From Acinetobacter parvus DSM 16617 = CIP 108168 (GTDB lineage: Bacteria > Pseudomonadota > Gammaproteobacteria > Pseudomonadales > Moraxellaceae): a stretch of DNA of 64,000 bases. The first letter of the stretch is position 1; each line of letters starts with the position of its first letter. Below are positions 24,809 to 33,270 of the stretch, in pieces. The stretch is from NCBI RefSeq assembly GCF_000368025.1, contig NZ_KB849211.1, positions 591,934 to 655,933 of the forward strand, in the 5' to 3' direction. Both the position numbers and the translations under genes were made by a program. Under the pieces are notes generated by a model. The model was not told the DNA's origin, did no database searches, and saw only the letters and a list, made by a program, of their open reading frames with translations.

Positions 24809-25339
24809 TTATTGCAATTGTTGCCACTGGATGTCGACCTGTCCCTTGTCACTGAGCAAAGTCCATTCACCATCCATGATATTCAGTTGCAACTGCATGG
24901 TACGTTCACACAATTGTTCAAGTGCCTGTGTGGTTTGCGGAGCCAGTTGCCAAACCGAGACATTGCCGAGTGTCTTGATTTTGGTATTTTTCTGCCACCA
25001 GTCATCTGCCTGTGAACCATAGGCAATCACGGCAACTTTCTTGCAACGCGCACTAGCTTTCTTTATTTTATCTTCCGATGGACATCCGACTTCAATCCAT
25101 TTTTCCAGCAAACCTGTCAGGTCTTTCTGCCATAAGGCGGGTTCATCGGTTTCAAACAGGTCTTTGGTAAATTCCAGTTGCTCATCTGCATAACGCGCAT
25201 AGGCTAGAATCCGCACCATTAAACGTTCAATGGTTTCTGATGGATGCAATGCCAGCGTCAACTGGTAGTCCGCATAGATATGCTCATCCATATTGGCAAT
25301 ATTCAGGTCTGCCTTATATATTGTTGCTTTTAACGCCAT
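24809..25339 (-). CDS. yaeQ: YaeQ family protein
   Basis: A 176-residue cytosolic protein of the YaeQ family (PD-(D/E)XK-like fold; function unclear). ALKATIYKADLNIANMDEHI at the start, HPSETIERLMVRILAYARYA, then LTGLLEKWIEVGCPSEDKIKKA and YGSQADDWWQK are the family's conserved blocks. ATG 25339 gives the standard N-terminus; an in-frame start at 25369 is less likely. It is upstream of the FKBP gene in the same orientation. Confidence 0.88.
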   Translation of the reverse strand: MALKATIYKADLNIANMDEHIYADYQLTLALHPSETIERLMVRILAYARYADEQLEFTKDLFETDEPALWQKDLTGLLEKWIEVGCPSEDKIKKASARCKKVAVIAYGSQADDWWQKNTKIKTLGNVSVWQLAPQTTQALEQLCERTMQLQLNIMDGEWTLLSDKGQVDIQWQQLQ

Positions 25340-25427
25340 AAACGGTGCTCTTAAATATAGTGTGTTCAAATTTGGCGCTAAGCATACTCTATTTTATAGG
25401 ACAACATGAGCCAATTTGACCCACTGC

Positions 25428-26477
25428 TTATCCATCTCTATTGATACGACACGCCAAGAACTGCGTTTCAAATGCCAACCAATCCTGCTGGGATTGGGTA
25501 ATGATTTCTATTCGGTTATCAATACTTTCTTCCGCCGACTTATAGTTAAACTGTTGAGGATTAAAATTAAAGCTTTTCCAGCCCTGATCGGTATTAAAAA
25601 TTCCCTTGATACGCACCCAGTCTTGCTGGGCACACAACAGGTCTAATAAATCATAAAAATTAAACTGCCAGCGCTTTGGTAATTTCCAACCTGCCACGGT
25701 ATAGCCCTGGACAGTCTCGACATAATGATAAGGCAGTTGCTTGATTTCCTGTTCCTGAACGGCGGCCTGTGTTTTTTGCAACTTTAATAAGGGCTGAATT
25801 TTACGTTGGACAGGCTGTTGGGCAATATCAATTTTTTCAAGCTCGACCTGCCCCTGCTCAGTCTCAAACCAATGTTGCACATAGGTCTGGTATTCCTGTT
25901 TTAATGCCCGATAAGCTTGGTGGTCAGCCTCATTCATCAAATCAATGTGTGAGATGACCACGATTTGTGCCGCTTTCAACTGATCGGTATATAAGTTCTG
26001 CTGCACCCAGTCTTGGTCATGCAAACGGCTGCCATCCACAACCACCACCAAGGCCCGCATCGCCAGACTGCTTTGCCAATGGGGTTCTGTCAGTTGTTCC
26101 AGCAATTGTGCGGGATGCCCTAAACCTGTGGGTTCTATAAATAGTCGGTCTGGTTTGCTTTCACTTAAAAGACGTGCAAGCGCAATTTGCATGGGTAACT
26201 GACTACTACAGCATAAACAACCACCCAGCAACTCCTTGACAGCATAGCCCTGTTGTTGACTAATTAATTGCTGGTCAACACCGATTTGACCAAATTCATT
26301 CATCAATACCGCCCACACCTCATATTCAGGCTTTTGGTTCAGTAAATGTTGCAGTAGCGTGGTTTTACCCGCCCCTAAAAAGCCAGAAATAATATGGGTT
26401 GGAACGGGTTGAGGTGCAATAAATTTCACAGTGTCTGACAGGTGCAAAAGATTTATTCTAACGGCAAAGTTGCCCAT
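25428..26477 (-). CDS. G3E-family GTPase (CobW/YjiA-like metallochaperone)
   Basis: A 349-residue P-loop GTPase: IISGFLGAGKTTLLQHLLNQ (Walker A), the metal-binding GGCLCCSS motif (Cys-x-Cys-Cys), LFIEPTGLGHP (Walker B/switch) and VVISHIDLMNEAD (base specificity), then a CobW C-terminal domain with ETVQGYTVAGWKLPKRWQF. Such proteins deliver metals, often zinc, to client enzymes using GTP. No Zur site or zinc-related neighbour is visible, so the metal is not established. The first ATG is at 26477, next to a TTG. Confidence 0.85.
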   Translation of the reverse strand: MGNFAVRINLLHLSDTVKFIAPQPVPTHIISGFLGAGKTTLLQHLLNQKPEYEVWAVLMNEFGQIGVDQQLISQQQGYAVKELLGGCLCCSSQLPMQIALARLLSESKPDRLFIEPTGLGHPAQLLEQLTEPHWQSSLAMRALVVVVDGSRLHDQDWVQQNLYTDQLKAAQIVVISHIDLMNEADHQAYRALKQEYQTYVQHWFETEQGQVELEKIDIAQQPVQRKIQPLLKLQKTQAAVQEQEIKQLPYHYVETVQGYTVAGWKLPKRWQFNFYDLLDLLCAQQDWVRIKGIFNTDQGWKSFNFNPQQFNYKSAEESIDNRIEIITQSQQDWLAFETQFLACRINRDG

Positions 26478-26615
26478 CAAAAAGTAACTTTAGAGATTTT
26501 ATGGTGATTTACCATAAAACAAACACATCAACACACTTACCTAAAGTCTATAACAATGACCCAAACCCATTCATTCACAATTTATATTTTCAAATAAGGA
26601 TGAAATACCTTTAAG

Positions 26616-27503
26616 TTACTTAAAGGTATCACACTGATTGATATCACCCGATTTCAGTCCCAACTGAAACCAATGCATACGCTGCTCACTGGTACCATGT
26701 GTGAAACTATCAGGGACAACCTGTCCTGTGGCACGTTTCTGCAAATAATCATCACCAATCTTTTGGGCAGCATCCATCGCTTCCTCGATATCACCCTGCT
26801 CTAGAAATTGTGTACGCTGCTGGTTCTGATGTGCCCAGATTCCTGCAAAACAATCCGCCTGCAATTCCAAACGTACTGAAAGCTGATTGCCCTGTGTCTG
26901 ACTCATTTGTGAACGTGCCTGCTGCACCTGAGAGGAAATGCCCAATAGATTTTGAATATGATGACCGACCTCATGTGCAATCACATACGCCTGAGCAAAG
27001 TCACCCGCCTGATCCTGACGGGAAAGTTCTGTTTGGTTCTGTTCCCCAGAGATACCCATTTGCTGACGCATCTCTTTAAAGAATGAGGTATCAATATAGA
27101 CTTTTTGGTCTGTTGGACAATAAAACGGCCCCATTGCCGCTTGAGCCGTGCCACAACCAGAACGCACCACTCCATTAAACAGCACCAATCTTGGTGGTTT
27201 ATAGGACATGCCCAACTGTTGAAAGATAGGAGTCCAGGTATCTTCTGTGTCTGCCAGAATGGTTCCGACAAAATCACTGGCTTCTTTCTGGTCGCCAGTC
27301 AGGCTTTGTGGCGCACTGCCCTGTGAGGATTGCGCACTAGTCACAGCCTGGGTCGCCTGATAAGCCTGTTGGGGGTCAACCCCAAAAAACTTCCATGCAA
27401 TAAAAGCAACAATAAGCCCCAGTATACTAATTCCGCCTGCTTTTGCCCCGCCACCACGACGGTCTTCAACATTGGTACTGATTCGACGACCTTTCCAGCG
27501 CAT
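26616..27503 (-). CDS. Membrane-anchored neutral zinc metallopeptidase (YpfJ family)
   Basis: A 295-residue protein with a short basic cytosolic N-terminus (MRWKGRRISTNVEDRRGGG), one membrane helix (SILGLIVAFIAWKFFGV, about residues 26-42) and a periplasmic peptidase domain. The zinc site is AYVIAHEVGHHIQNLLG (HExxH) with a downstream LQADCFAGIWAH (third ligand region); GCGTAQAAMGPFYCPTDQKVYID is the family signature. It matches the YpfJ/neutral zinc metallopeptidase family. GAGG seven bases before the ATG supports the start. It is 31 bases downstream of the DUF808 gene and may share its transcript. Confidence 0.9.
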   Translation of the reverse strand: MRWKGRRISTNVEDRRGGGAKAGGISILGLIVAFIAWKFFGVDPQQAYQATQAVTSAQSSQGSAPQSLTGDQKEASDFVGTILADTEDTWTPIFQQLGMSYKPPRLVLFNGVVRSGCGTAQAAMGPFYCPTDQKVYIDTSFFKEMRQQMGISGEQNQTELSRQDQAGDFAQAYVIAHEVGHHIQNLLGISSQVQQARSQMSQTQGNQLSVRLELQADCFAGIWAHQNQQRTQFLEQGDIEEAMDAAQKIGDDYLQKRATGQVVPDSFTHGTSEQRMHWFQLGLKSGDINQCDTFK

Positions 27504-27534
27504 AGTGACCTCACATGATTATATTGTCCAAGAT

Positions 27535-28458
27535 TTAAGCCGAAGCCTTTGACCACACTTTTTGAATCAATCCAACAATGATGAGTACAATGGCACCTGC
27601 AACCAGACCAATACCCAAATTAATCAAGGTAGGTGTCAATGCGCCAATAACTGAACCAATGCTTGGAATCAGTTCCAAATGGTCTACCGTTTCTTCAGTA
27701 AAATGATGCAGCAATGGAATAGTATGGCTAATAATGCCACCACCAACCAAGAACATTGCGACCGTCCCAACAATGGAGAGTGTTTTCATCAACACAGGGG
27801 CAAAGGCCAGCAAACCACGCCCAATCTTATTTTTAAATTCAGATGCCTGTTGTGTTAAATATAAACCGAGATCATCAATCTTGACGATCATGGCAACAAA
27901 GCCATACACGCCAATGGTCATGACAATCGCAATAACGCTTAATACAGTCACTTTAGTCATAAATGTTGCTGTTGCAACGGTACCTAACGAAATTACCACA
28001 ATTTCAGCGGATAAAATAAAATCGGTACGAATCGCACCTTTCACTTTTTCTTTTTCAAACTTGACCAGATCAACTTCAACCTGTTGCAGGTTTTCACTCG
28101 CCTCTTCGGCTGTCTTGGCTTTTTTGTGGTGCAGCATATGCACAACTTTTTCTACACCCTCATAACAGAGGAATAGGCCACCAATCATCAGCAAGGGATT
28201 AATCAACCACGGCGCAACCACGCTGATTAAAAGTGCCAGTGGAACCAGAATCAACTTATTCACAAAAGAGCCTTTGGCGACACTCCAGACCACTGGCAAT
28301 TCACGGTCAGAACGCACACCACTCACTTGCTGGGCATTCAGCGCAAGGTCATCCCCCAATACACCAGCAGTTTTTTTGGCTGCCATTTTGCTCATCACGG
28401 CAACATCATCTAAAACTGTCGCAATATCATCCAGCAGTAATAATAAACCACTCGCCAT
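27535..28458 (-). CDS. DUF808 / YedI family inner-membrane protein
   Basis: A 307-residue protein of the DUF808 (YedI) family. The N-terminus GLLLLLDDIATVLDDVAVMS followed by KMAAKKTAGVLGDDLALNAQ is the family signature. There are about six hydrophobic helices, e.g. LVPLALLISVVAPWLINPLL, IAIVMTIGVYGFVAMIV and LGIGLVAGAIVLIIVGLIQ. Function is unknown. AGGA is placed well before the ATG. Confidence 0.88.
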   Translation of the reverse strand: MASGLLLLLDDIATVLDDVAVMSKMAAKKTAGVLGDDLALNAQQVSGVRSDRELPVVWSVAKGSFVNKLILVPLALLISVVAPWLINPLLMIGGLFLCYEGVEKVVHMLHHKKAKTAEEASENLQQVEVDLVKFEKEKVKGAIRTDFILSAEIVVISLGTVATATFMTKVTVLSVIAIVMTIGVYGFVAMIVKIDDLGLYLTQQASEFKNKIGRGLLAFAPVLMKTLSIVGTVAMFLVGGGIISHTIPLLHHFTEETVDHLELIPSIGSVIGALTPTLINLGIGLVAGAIVLIIVGLIQKVWSKASA

Positions 28459-28571
28459 TTTTATGTCCTAGTTTGTATTTATACGGCTATTGTAAAGTGG
28501 ATTAAAGCCATTTTTATATTGATATATTGAAAATTCTTTGCGTATTTTTTGTAGGCATGTTTTACAGAGAC

Positions 28572-28841
28572 TAGGGTCTGTTGACATTTCACAGATGCTT
28601 GCGACAGAGGACATTTTTTAGATGGTACAAGGCATGGCTTACGAAATTTAGCTATCCTAAATGAGTAAGGCATAACGCAGTAGCGGCAAAAAATGCCCCT
28701 GTCCCGTAGGGTTATGGCTAAAACTTCCATAAACTGCGTTATGAAACTTGACAAGGGGGTCGCCATTGCCTGCGTTTCATGCCTTGTTTATGTTGTTTTA
28801 GCCTATAACGCAAGACATGGCTGAAATGGCAACAGACCCTA
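28572..28841. mobile_element. MITE-like element of about 268 bp
   Basis: The ends AGGGTCTGTTGACATTTC (28573-28590) and GAAATGGCAACAGACCCT (28823-28840) are inverted repeats matching at 17 of 18 positions. TA or CTA/TAC flanks suggest a TA target. No transposase is inside; the minus-strand 95-codon frame across it shows no coding character. It separates the DUF808 gene from trpS. Confidence 0.75.
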
Positions 28842-28915
28842 CCCCTATTCCTGCAATATACCGTACAATATGCTGCATTAAATATTTATCAAATGACTGA
28901 ATCTTGGAACATATC

Positions 28916-29929
28916 ATGAGCAATGCTGATCAACGTCCAATAATTTTGACAGGCGACCGCCCTACTGGACAACTTCATCTTGGACACTTTGTCGGTTCAT
29001 TACGCTCTCGTGTAGGCCTACAGGACAGCCATCATCAGCATCTTTTACTAGCCGATGCACAGGCCCTGACGGACAATGCCGATAATCCAGATAAAGTTCG
29101 CAACAATATCCTACAAGTAGCACTCGATTATCTGGCGGTGGGGATTGACCCAAGCAAAACAACCATTTGTGTGCAATCCTGTTTACCTGCCCTGAACGAA
29201 CTCACCATGCTTTACCTTAACTTTGTCACTGTGGCACGTCTGGAACGCAATCCAACCATCAAGTCAGAAATCCAGATGCGTGGTTTTGAACGTGACATTC
29301 CAGCAGGGTTCCTATGCTATCCAGTGGCTCAGGCGGCAGACATCACCGCATTCAAGGCAACTGTGGTGCCTGTGGGTGAAGACCAGATTCCAATGATTGA
29401 ACAAACCAATGAAATCGTGCGCCGTATCAACCGTCAAATCGGACAGGATTTATTACCTGAATGTAAGGCGTTGTTATCCAATATGGGACGTTTGCCAGGT
29501 TTTGATGGCAAGGCCAAAATGTCTAAGTCATTGGGCAACACCATTGTCTTAAATGCTTCAGATAAAGACATTAAAAAAGCCGTCAATGCGATGTACACCG
29601 ACCCGAATCACCTGCGCATTGAAGACCCGGGTCAGGTTGAAGGCAACGTGGTATTTACTTATTTAGACGCCTTCGATACCAACAAAGAAGAACTTGAAGA
29701 ACTAAAAGCACATTACCGTCGTGGTGGTTTGGGCGATGGTACGGTGAAAAAGCGTTTGGAAGGCATTTTAAAAGAATTGATTGGCCCAATTCGTGAACGT
29801 CGTGAAGAATTGGCTAAAGATCCTGATTATATTATGGATATTTTGAAACAAGGCACTAAAAAATGCAGAGATATCACACAACAAACCTTAGATGAAGTAA
29901 AAGCGGGCTTGGGTTTATTTAAATTTTAA
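28916..29929 (+). CDS. trpS: Tryptophanyl-tRNA synthetase
   Basis: A 337-residue class I aminoacyl-tRNA synthetase that charges tRNA-Trp. The ATP-site segment TGDRPTGQLHLGHFVGSLRS contains HLGH (HIGH motif); LPGFDGKAKMSKSLGNTI contains KMSKS at about residue 200. The ligand-pocket strip DIPAGFLCYPVAQAADITAF is typical of the TrpRS class. ATG 28916 is preferred over TTG 28904; GGAA is six bases before it. A terminator follows at 29950-29977. Confidence 0.95.
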   Translation: MSNADQRPIILTGDRPTGQLHLGHFVGSLRSRVGLQDSHHQHLLLADAQALTDNADNPDKVRNNILQVALDYLAVGIDPSKTTICVQSCLPALNELTMLYLNFVTVARLERNPTIKSEIQMRGFERDIPAGFLCYPVAQAADITAFKATVVPVGEDQIPMIEQTNEIVRRINRQIGQDLLPECKALLSNMGRLPGFDGKAKMSKSLGNTIVLNASDKDIKKAVNAMYTDPNHLRIEDPGQVEGNVVFTYLDAFDTNKEELEELKAHYRRGGLGDGTVKKRLEGILKELIGPIRERREELAKDPDYIMDILKQGTKKCRDITQQTLDEVKAGLGLFKF

Positions 29930-29949
29930 TTTACGTTACTTTTACCACA

Positions 29950-29977
29950 AAAAAGCCCATATTTCTGGGTTTTTTTA
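29950..29977 (+). terminator. trpS terminator
   Basis: AAAAGCCCA, loop, TGGGTTTTTTT starting about 20 bases after the stop. Confidence 0.75.
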
Positions 29978-30119
29978 ATTAACTCATGGATTTAAGTCTA
30001 ATTTAAGAACTACCCAATAAAAGTTATAACTAACAATTTTCGTCACTTATTAACATCTATTAACAGTAGTTAACATGAATACCTATGAACTTGGTTAAGT
30101 TTTTTTATATGATGACTAT

Positions 30120-30224
30120 GTAGATTAGAAAAAACTAATCTTATGATATTTCTCCTTTTCATCGGAACTGTTTTACAGATTCGTAGTTCTACGCAATGAT
30201 CACCCCAATCATTGCGTTTTTTTT
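30120..30224 (+). ncRNA. Probable small RNA (Aar-like locus)
   Basis: Between trpS and the dodecin gene lies an RNA-like unit of about 105 bases with no ORF. It has a 5' hairpin AGATTAG / CTAATCT (30122-30140) and an unstructured pyrimidine tract TTTCTCCTTTTC (30149-30160), complementary to Shine-Dalgarno sequences. It ends in a strong terminator ACGCAATGAT / ATCATTGCGT + T8 (30191-30224). TATGAT at 30108-30113 could be its -10. From memory, the amino-acid-related sRNA Aar of A. baylyi maps between trpS and sucD, the same neighbourhood, so orthology is plausible; the 5' end is a guess. Confidence 0.6.
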
Positions 30225-30349
30225 ATGCCTATTTCTCGATTGTGAAAACATGTAAGTTTTTAGCAATAAAAAGTTAATTATAGCGGTCTAGCTGATTTTT
30301 TGATCTATGATAATTTTTCAATAACTACCACACACTGAGAGAGATTATT

Positions 30350-30550
30350 ATGTCCATTGCTAAAGTCGTCGAAGTCAATTCTAGCAGCAACAAAAGCTTT
30401 GAAGATGCAATTCAAACTGGGATTGCCAAAGTCACTGAAACGGTCAAAAATGTTCAAGGTGCTTGGATTAACGAGCAGAAAGTAGTGATCAAAGACAATA
30501 AAATTACTGAATATCGCGTGAATTTAAAAATTAGTTTCCTTGTTGAATAA
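30350..30550 (+). CDS. Dodecin family flavin-binding protein
   Basis: A 66-residue dodecin, a small protein that assembles as a hollow dodecamer storing or buffering flavin in the cytoplasm. SIAKVVEVNSSSNKSFEDAI, QTGIAKVTETVKNVQGAWI, the Trp that stacks on flavin (W in GAWINEQ) and the EYRVNLKISFLVE terminal strand fit the family at full length. GAGAGATTATT precedes the ATG. It is monocistronic with a terminator at 30567-30592. Confidence 0.9.
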   Translation: MSIAKVVEVNSSSNKSFEDAIQTGIAKVTETVKNVQGAWINEQKVVIKDNKITEYRVNLKISFLVE

Positions 30551-30566
30551 AAAGATTTTATCTTTT

Positions 30567-30592
30567 AAAAATCCCCGTTTGGGGATTTTTTT
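30567..30592 (+). terminator. Dodecin gene terminator
   Basis: AAAAATCCCC GTTT GGGGATTTTTTT: perfect stem with T7. Confidence 0.85.
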
Positions 30593-30782
30593 ATAGTGAC
30601 AATGTCGACAATATTTGATCATCCAAAATGATCAAACAGATTATAAAATCATCTTTTATTCATCTGCCAGAGCATAGCAATCAGAACGATTTAAGTTGAA
30701 ATTCACCCCCATTCGCTTTACTCTTATAACTGTTTTATTTTTATAAAAATTTTATTTATTATCTCAAAAAGATATAAGAGTA

Positions 30783-31433
30783 ATGCAAATGATATGGGAC
30801 TTATTAATCCATCCATCAAATATTGTTTTTAGTATTGCTTTAATGCTTTGCCTGTTTATTGGCGTACTTGAATTCATCTTGCTGCTGTTTGGTGGTAGCT
30901 CAAGTTTTCTCGAACAGTTTTTACCAGATAGCCTCACCGATGTAGACCATGCCGATGTCGGAGTGGATCATCCAGAGAATCTCTTTACCCAGTTGTTGGA
31001 ATGGCTGTATTTAGGCAAGGTCCCCTTACTGATCTGGCTCATTATTTTCTTAATTGTATATGCATTAACAGGCCTGATCATTCAGGATATCTTCTTCCAC
31101 CTAACCGAACATTACCTGTCTGCATGGATTATTGCACCTGCCTGTGTGTTTCTGTGTATGCCCATCGTGCGTATCAGTGCTGCGCTCATCGCCAGGATTA
31201 TTCCCAAAGATGAAACCACGGTTATTTATAGTGAAGACTTGATCGGCAGGACAGCCCAAATCATTTTAGGGGATGCCAAACCCAACTCCCCTGCACAGGC
31301 CAAAGTGAAAGACCAGTTTGGTCAAACCCATTATGTTTTGGTTGAACCAGAACTCGACATTGTTTTTCAGCAAGGACAAGAGGTTATTTTGACGCAGAGA
31401 ACCAAGATTGGTTTTCAGGCAATTTCGGTTTAA
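30783..31433 (+). CDS. YqiJ-like membrane protein with OB-fold domain
   Basis: A 216-residue inner-membrane protein with three hydrophobic segments: IVFSIALMLCLFIGVLEFIL (residues 14-33), VPLLIWLIIFLIVYALTGLI (about 80-99) and the stretch through AWIIAPACVFLCMPIVRISA. The C-terminal 75 residues (EDLIGRTAQIILGDAKPNSP and on) form a NfeD-type OB-fold. The pairing with the flotillin-like gene 30 bases downstream matches the YqiJ-YqiK arrangement, in which the OB-fold protein partners an SPFH scaffold in the membrane. Confidence 0.8.
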   Translation: MQMIWDLLIHPSNIVFSIALMLCLFIGVLEFILLLFGGSSSFLEQFLPDSLTDVDHADVGVDHPENLFTQLLEWLYLGKVPLLIWLIIFLIVYALTGLIIQDIFFHLTEHYLSAWIIAPACVFLCMPIVRISAALIARIIPKDETTVIYSEDLIGRTAQIILGDAKPNSPAQAKVKDQFGQTHYVLVEPELDIVFQQGQEVILTQRTKIGFQAISV

Positions 31434-31463
31434 TTTTTATATTGATGATACGAGGGCATTTAA

Positions 31464-33179
31464 ATGTTTAATTCAGCATTGACTGAAATTTTAATTATTA
31501 CAGGTGTTATTTTTGCGGCACTGATTTTTATAGGGATTATTATTGCTCGCCTGTACACACGTTCCAGCAAGGAAGTGTCTTTTGTGCGTACAGGTTTTGG
31601 TGGGGAGAAAGTGATTTTAAATGGCGGGGCAATCGTTCTGCCTGTATTGCATGAAATTATTCCTGTAAACATGAACACCTTGCGTCTGGAAGTCAAACGT
31701 GCTGCTGATCAGGCACTGATTACCCGTGACCGTATGCGGGTGGATGTCATGGCTGAGTTTTATGTTCGGGTAAAACCAACAGGTGAATCCATTGCAACTG
31801 CGGCACAAACGCTAGGTCGTAAAACCATGTCGCCTCAGGAATTGAAAGACTTGGTTGAAGGCAAATTTGTTGATTCCCTACGTGCCGTTGCCGCTGAAAT
31901 GGCGATGGAAGAACTGCATGAAAAGCGTGTTGATTTCGTACAGAAAGTTCAACAGGTGGTATCAGAAGATTTGTCTAAAAATGGTTTAGAGCTTGAAACC
32001 GTTTCATTGACTGGTTTAGATCAAACCAGCTTTAAGTTCTTTAACCCACAAAATGCCTTTGATGCTGAAGGTTTAACCAAGTTGACCGAAACCATTGAAG
32101 ATCGCCGTAAAAAGCGTAACGACATTGAGCAGGATGCTGACCTGGCGATTCGTGCAAAAAATCTGCAAGCTGAACAGGCAAGGCTACAAATTTCTCGTGA
32201 AGAGGAATATGCCAAGCTCCAACAGGAACGTGAAATCTCAATTCGTAAAGCGGAACAAAGTGCTGAAATTGCAGCGCAGGAAGCAGCTAAAAAGCGTGAA
32301 GCAGAAGAAGCCCGTATTGCTGCTGAACGTGAAGTTGAAATCAAACGTATTGCTTCGGCTCGTGATGTGGAAAATGAAAATATCCAGAAAGCTCAGCTCA
32401 TTCAAAAAGCGCAGGTTGAGCAGAAGAAAACCATTGAACTTGCAGAGCAGGATCGTGCCATTGCTATTGCAGAAAAGTCCCGTGCCGAATCAGAAGCCAA
32501 AGCCCAAGCAGATAAAGCCCGCGCCGAAGCAGTAAAAGCCGAGGAAGAAGTTGTGACTGTGCGTGAAACACAACGTGCGGAACGTCAAAAAGCGGTTGAA
32601 CTGGTTGCTGCTAAACAAACCGCTGAAAAAGAAGCAATTGCCATTACCGTTGCTGCCGATGCAGGTAAAAAAGCGGCTGCTGATGAAGCCGAGGCAATAC
32701 GAATTGGTGCAGAAGCCGAGGCTGAAAAAGTACGTTTAAAAGCCAAAGGTGAAGCGGATGCCAAAATCCTGCTTGCTCAGGCATTGGAGAAACAATATCA
32801 AGTCGATGCAGAGGGTGCTCGGGCAGTGAATGAAGCAGCCAATACCCTTTCTGCTGAACAGGTGGAAATGCAAATTCGTTTAGCCTTGCTCAAACACTTA
32901 CCTGAAATTATCCGTGAAAGCGTTAAACCAATGGAAAATATTGATGACATCAAGATTTTACAGGTCAATGGTTTAAATGGTTTAAATGGTTTTGCAGGTG
33001 GTTCTGTATCAGGTGAAACAGTTGAAAACACCCAAACCTCTTTGTCTGATCAGGTTGTGAATAGCGCCCTACGCTATCGTTCACAAGCCCCTTTGATTGA
33101 TAGCTTAATGAGTGAACTTGGCTTACAAGGTGGTGATATTAATGGTTTAACTCAAGGATTGAAACCAAAAGCGGAGTAA
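31464..33179 (+). CDS. yqiK: Flotillin-like SPFH protein YqiK
   Basis: A 571-residue flotillin-family protein. One N-terminal membrane helix (LIITGVIFAALIFIGIIIAR, residues 10-29) is followed by the SPFH/band-7 domain (SFVRTGFGGEKVILNGGAIV to about residue 200). A very long Ala/Glu/Lys-rich coiled coil follows (about residues 210-450), and the tail has Gly/Asn-rich NGLNGLNGFAGGSVSG. It probably scaffolds membrane microdomains and assembles into large oligomers. It is in an operon with the YqiJ-like gene. An SD of GAGGGCATTTAA type precedes the ATG. Confidence 0.88.
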   Translation: MFNSALTEILIITGVIFAALIFIGIIIARLYTRSSKEVSFVRTGFGGEKVILNGGAIVLPVLHEIIPVNMNTLRLEVKRAADQALITRDRMRVDVMAEFYVRVKPTGESIATAAQTLGRKTMSPQELKDLVEGKFVDSLRAVAAEMAMEELHEKRVDFVQKVQQVVSEDLSKNGLELETVSLTGLDQTSFKFFNPQNAFDAEGLTKLTETIEDRRKKRNDIEQDADLAIRAKNLQAEQARLQISREEEYAKLQQEREISIRKAEQSAEIAAQEAAKKREAEEARIAAEREVEIKRIASARDVENENIQKAQLIQKAQVEQKKTIELAEQDRAIAIAEKSRAESEAKAQADKARAEAVKAEEEVVTVRETQRAERQKAVELVAAKQTAEKEAIAITVAADAGKKAAADEAEAIRIGAEAEAEKVRLKAKGEADAKILLAQALEKQYQVDAEGARAVNEAANTLSAEQVEMQIRLALLKHLPEIIRESVKPMENIDDIKILQVNGLNGLNGFAGGSVSGETVENTQTSLSDQVVNSALRYRSQAPLIDSLMSELGLQGGDINGLTQGLKPKAE

Positions 33180-33220
33180 GTGTTTAATATCCTCAAACTG
33201 AGACTTATTAAATGACAATA

Positions 33221-33250
33221 AAAAACCCTGATGTTTTCATCAGGGTTCTT
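33221..33250 (-). terminator. Terminator of the suc operon
   Basis: Minus strand: AACCCTGATG AAAA CATCAGGGTT then T4, 20 bases past the sucD stop. Confidence 0.8.
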
Positions 33251-33270
33251 TAAAGATTAAAATCAACGAA

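Noticed and set aside
28479..28766. Minus-strand frame of 95 codons beside trpS
   Set aside because: It runs across the 268-bp MITE-like element; composition and residues (many Cys/Lys/Phe, no domain) look non-coding.
32095..32535. 146-codon frame inside yqiK
   Set aside because: Arises from the repetitive Ala/Glu/Lys coiled-coil codons in another frame.
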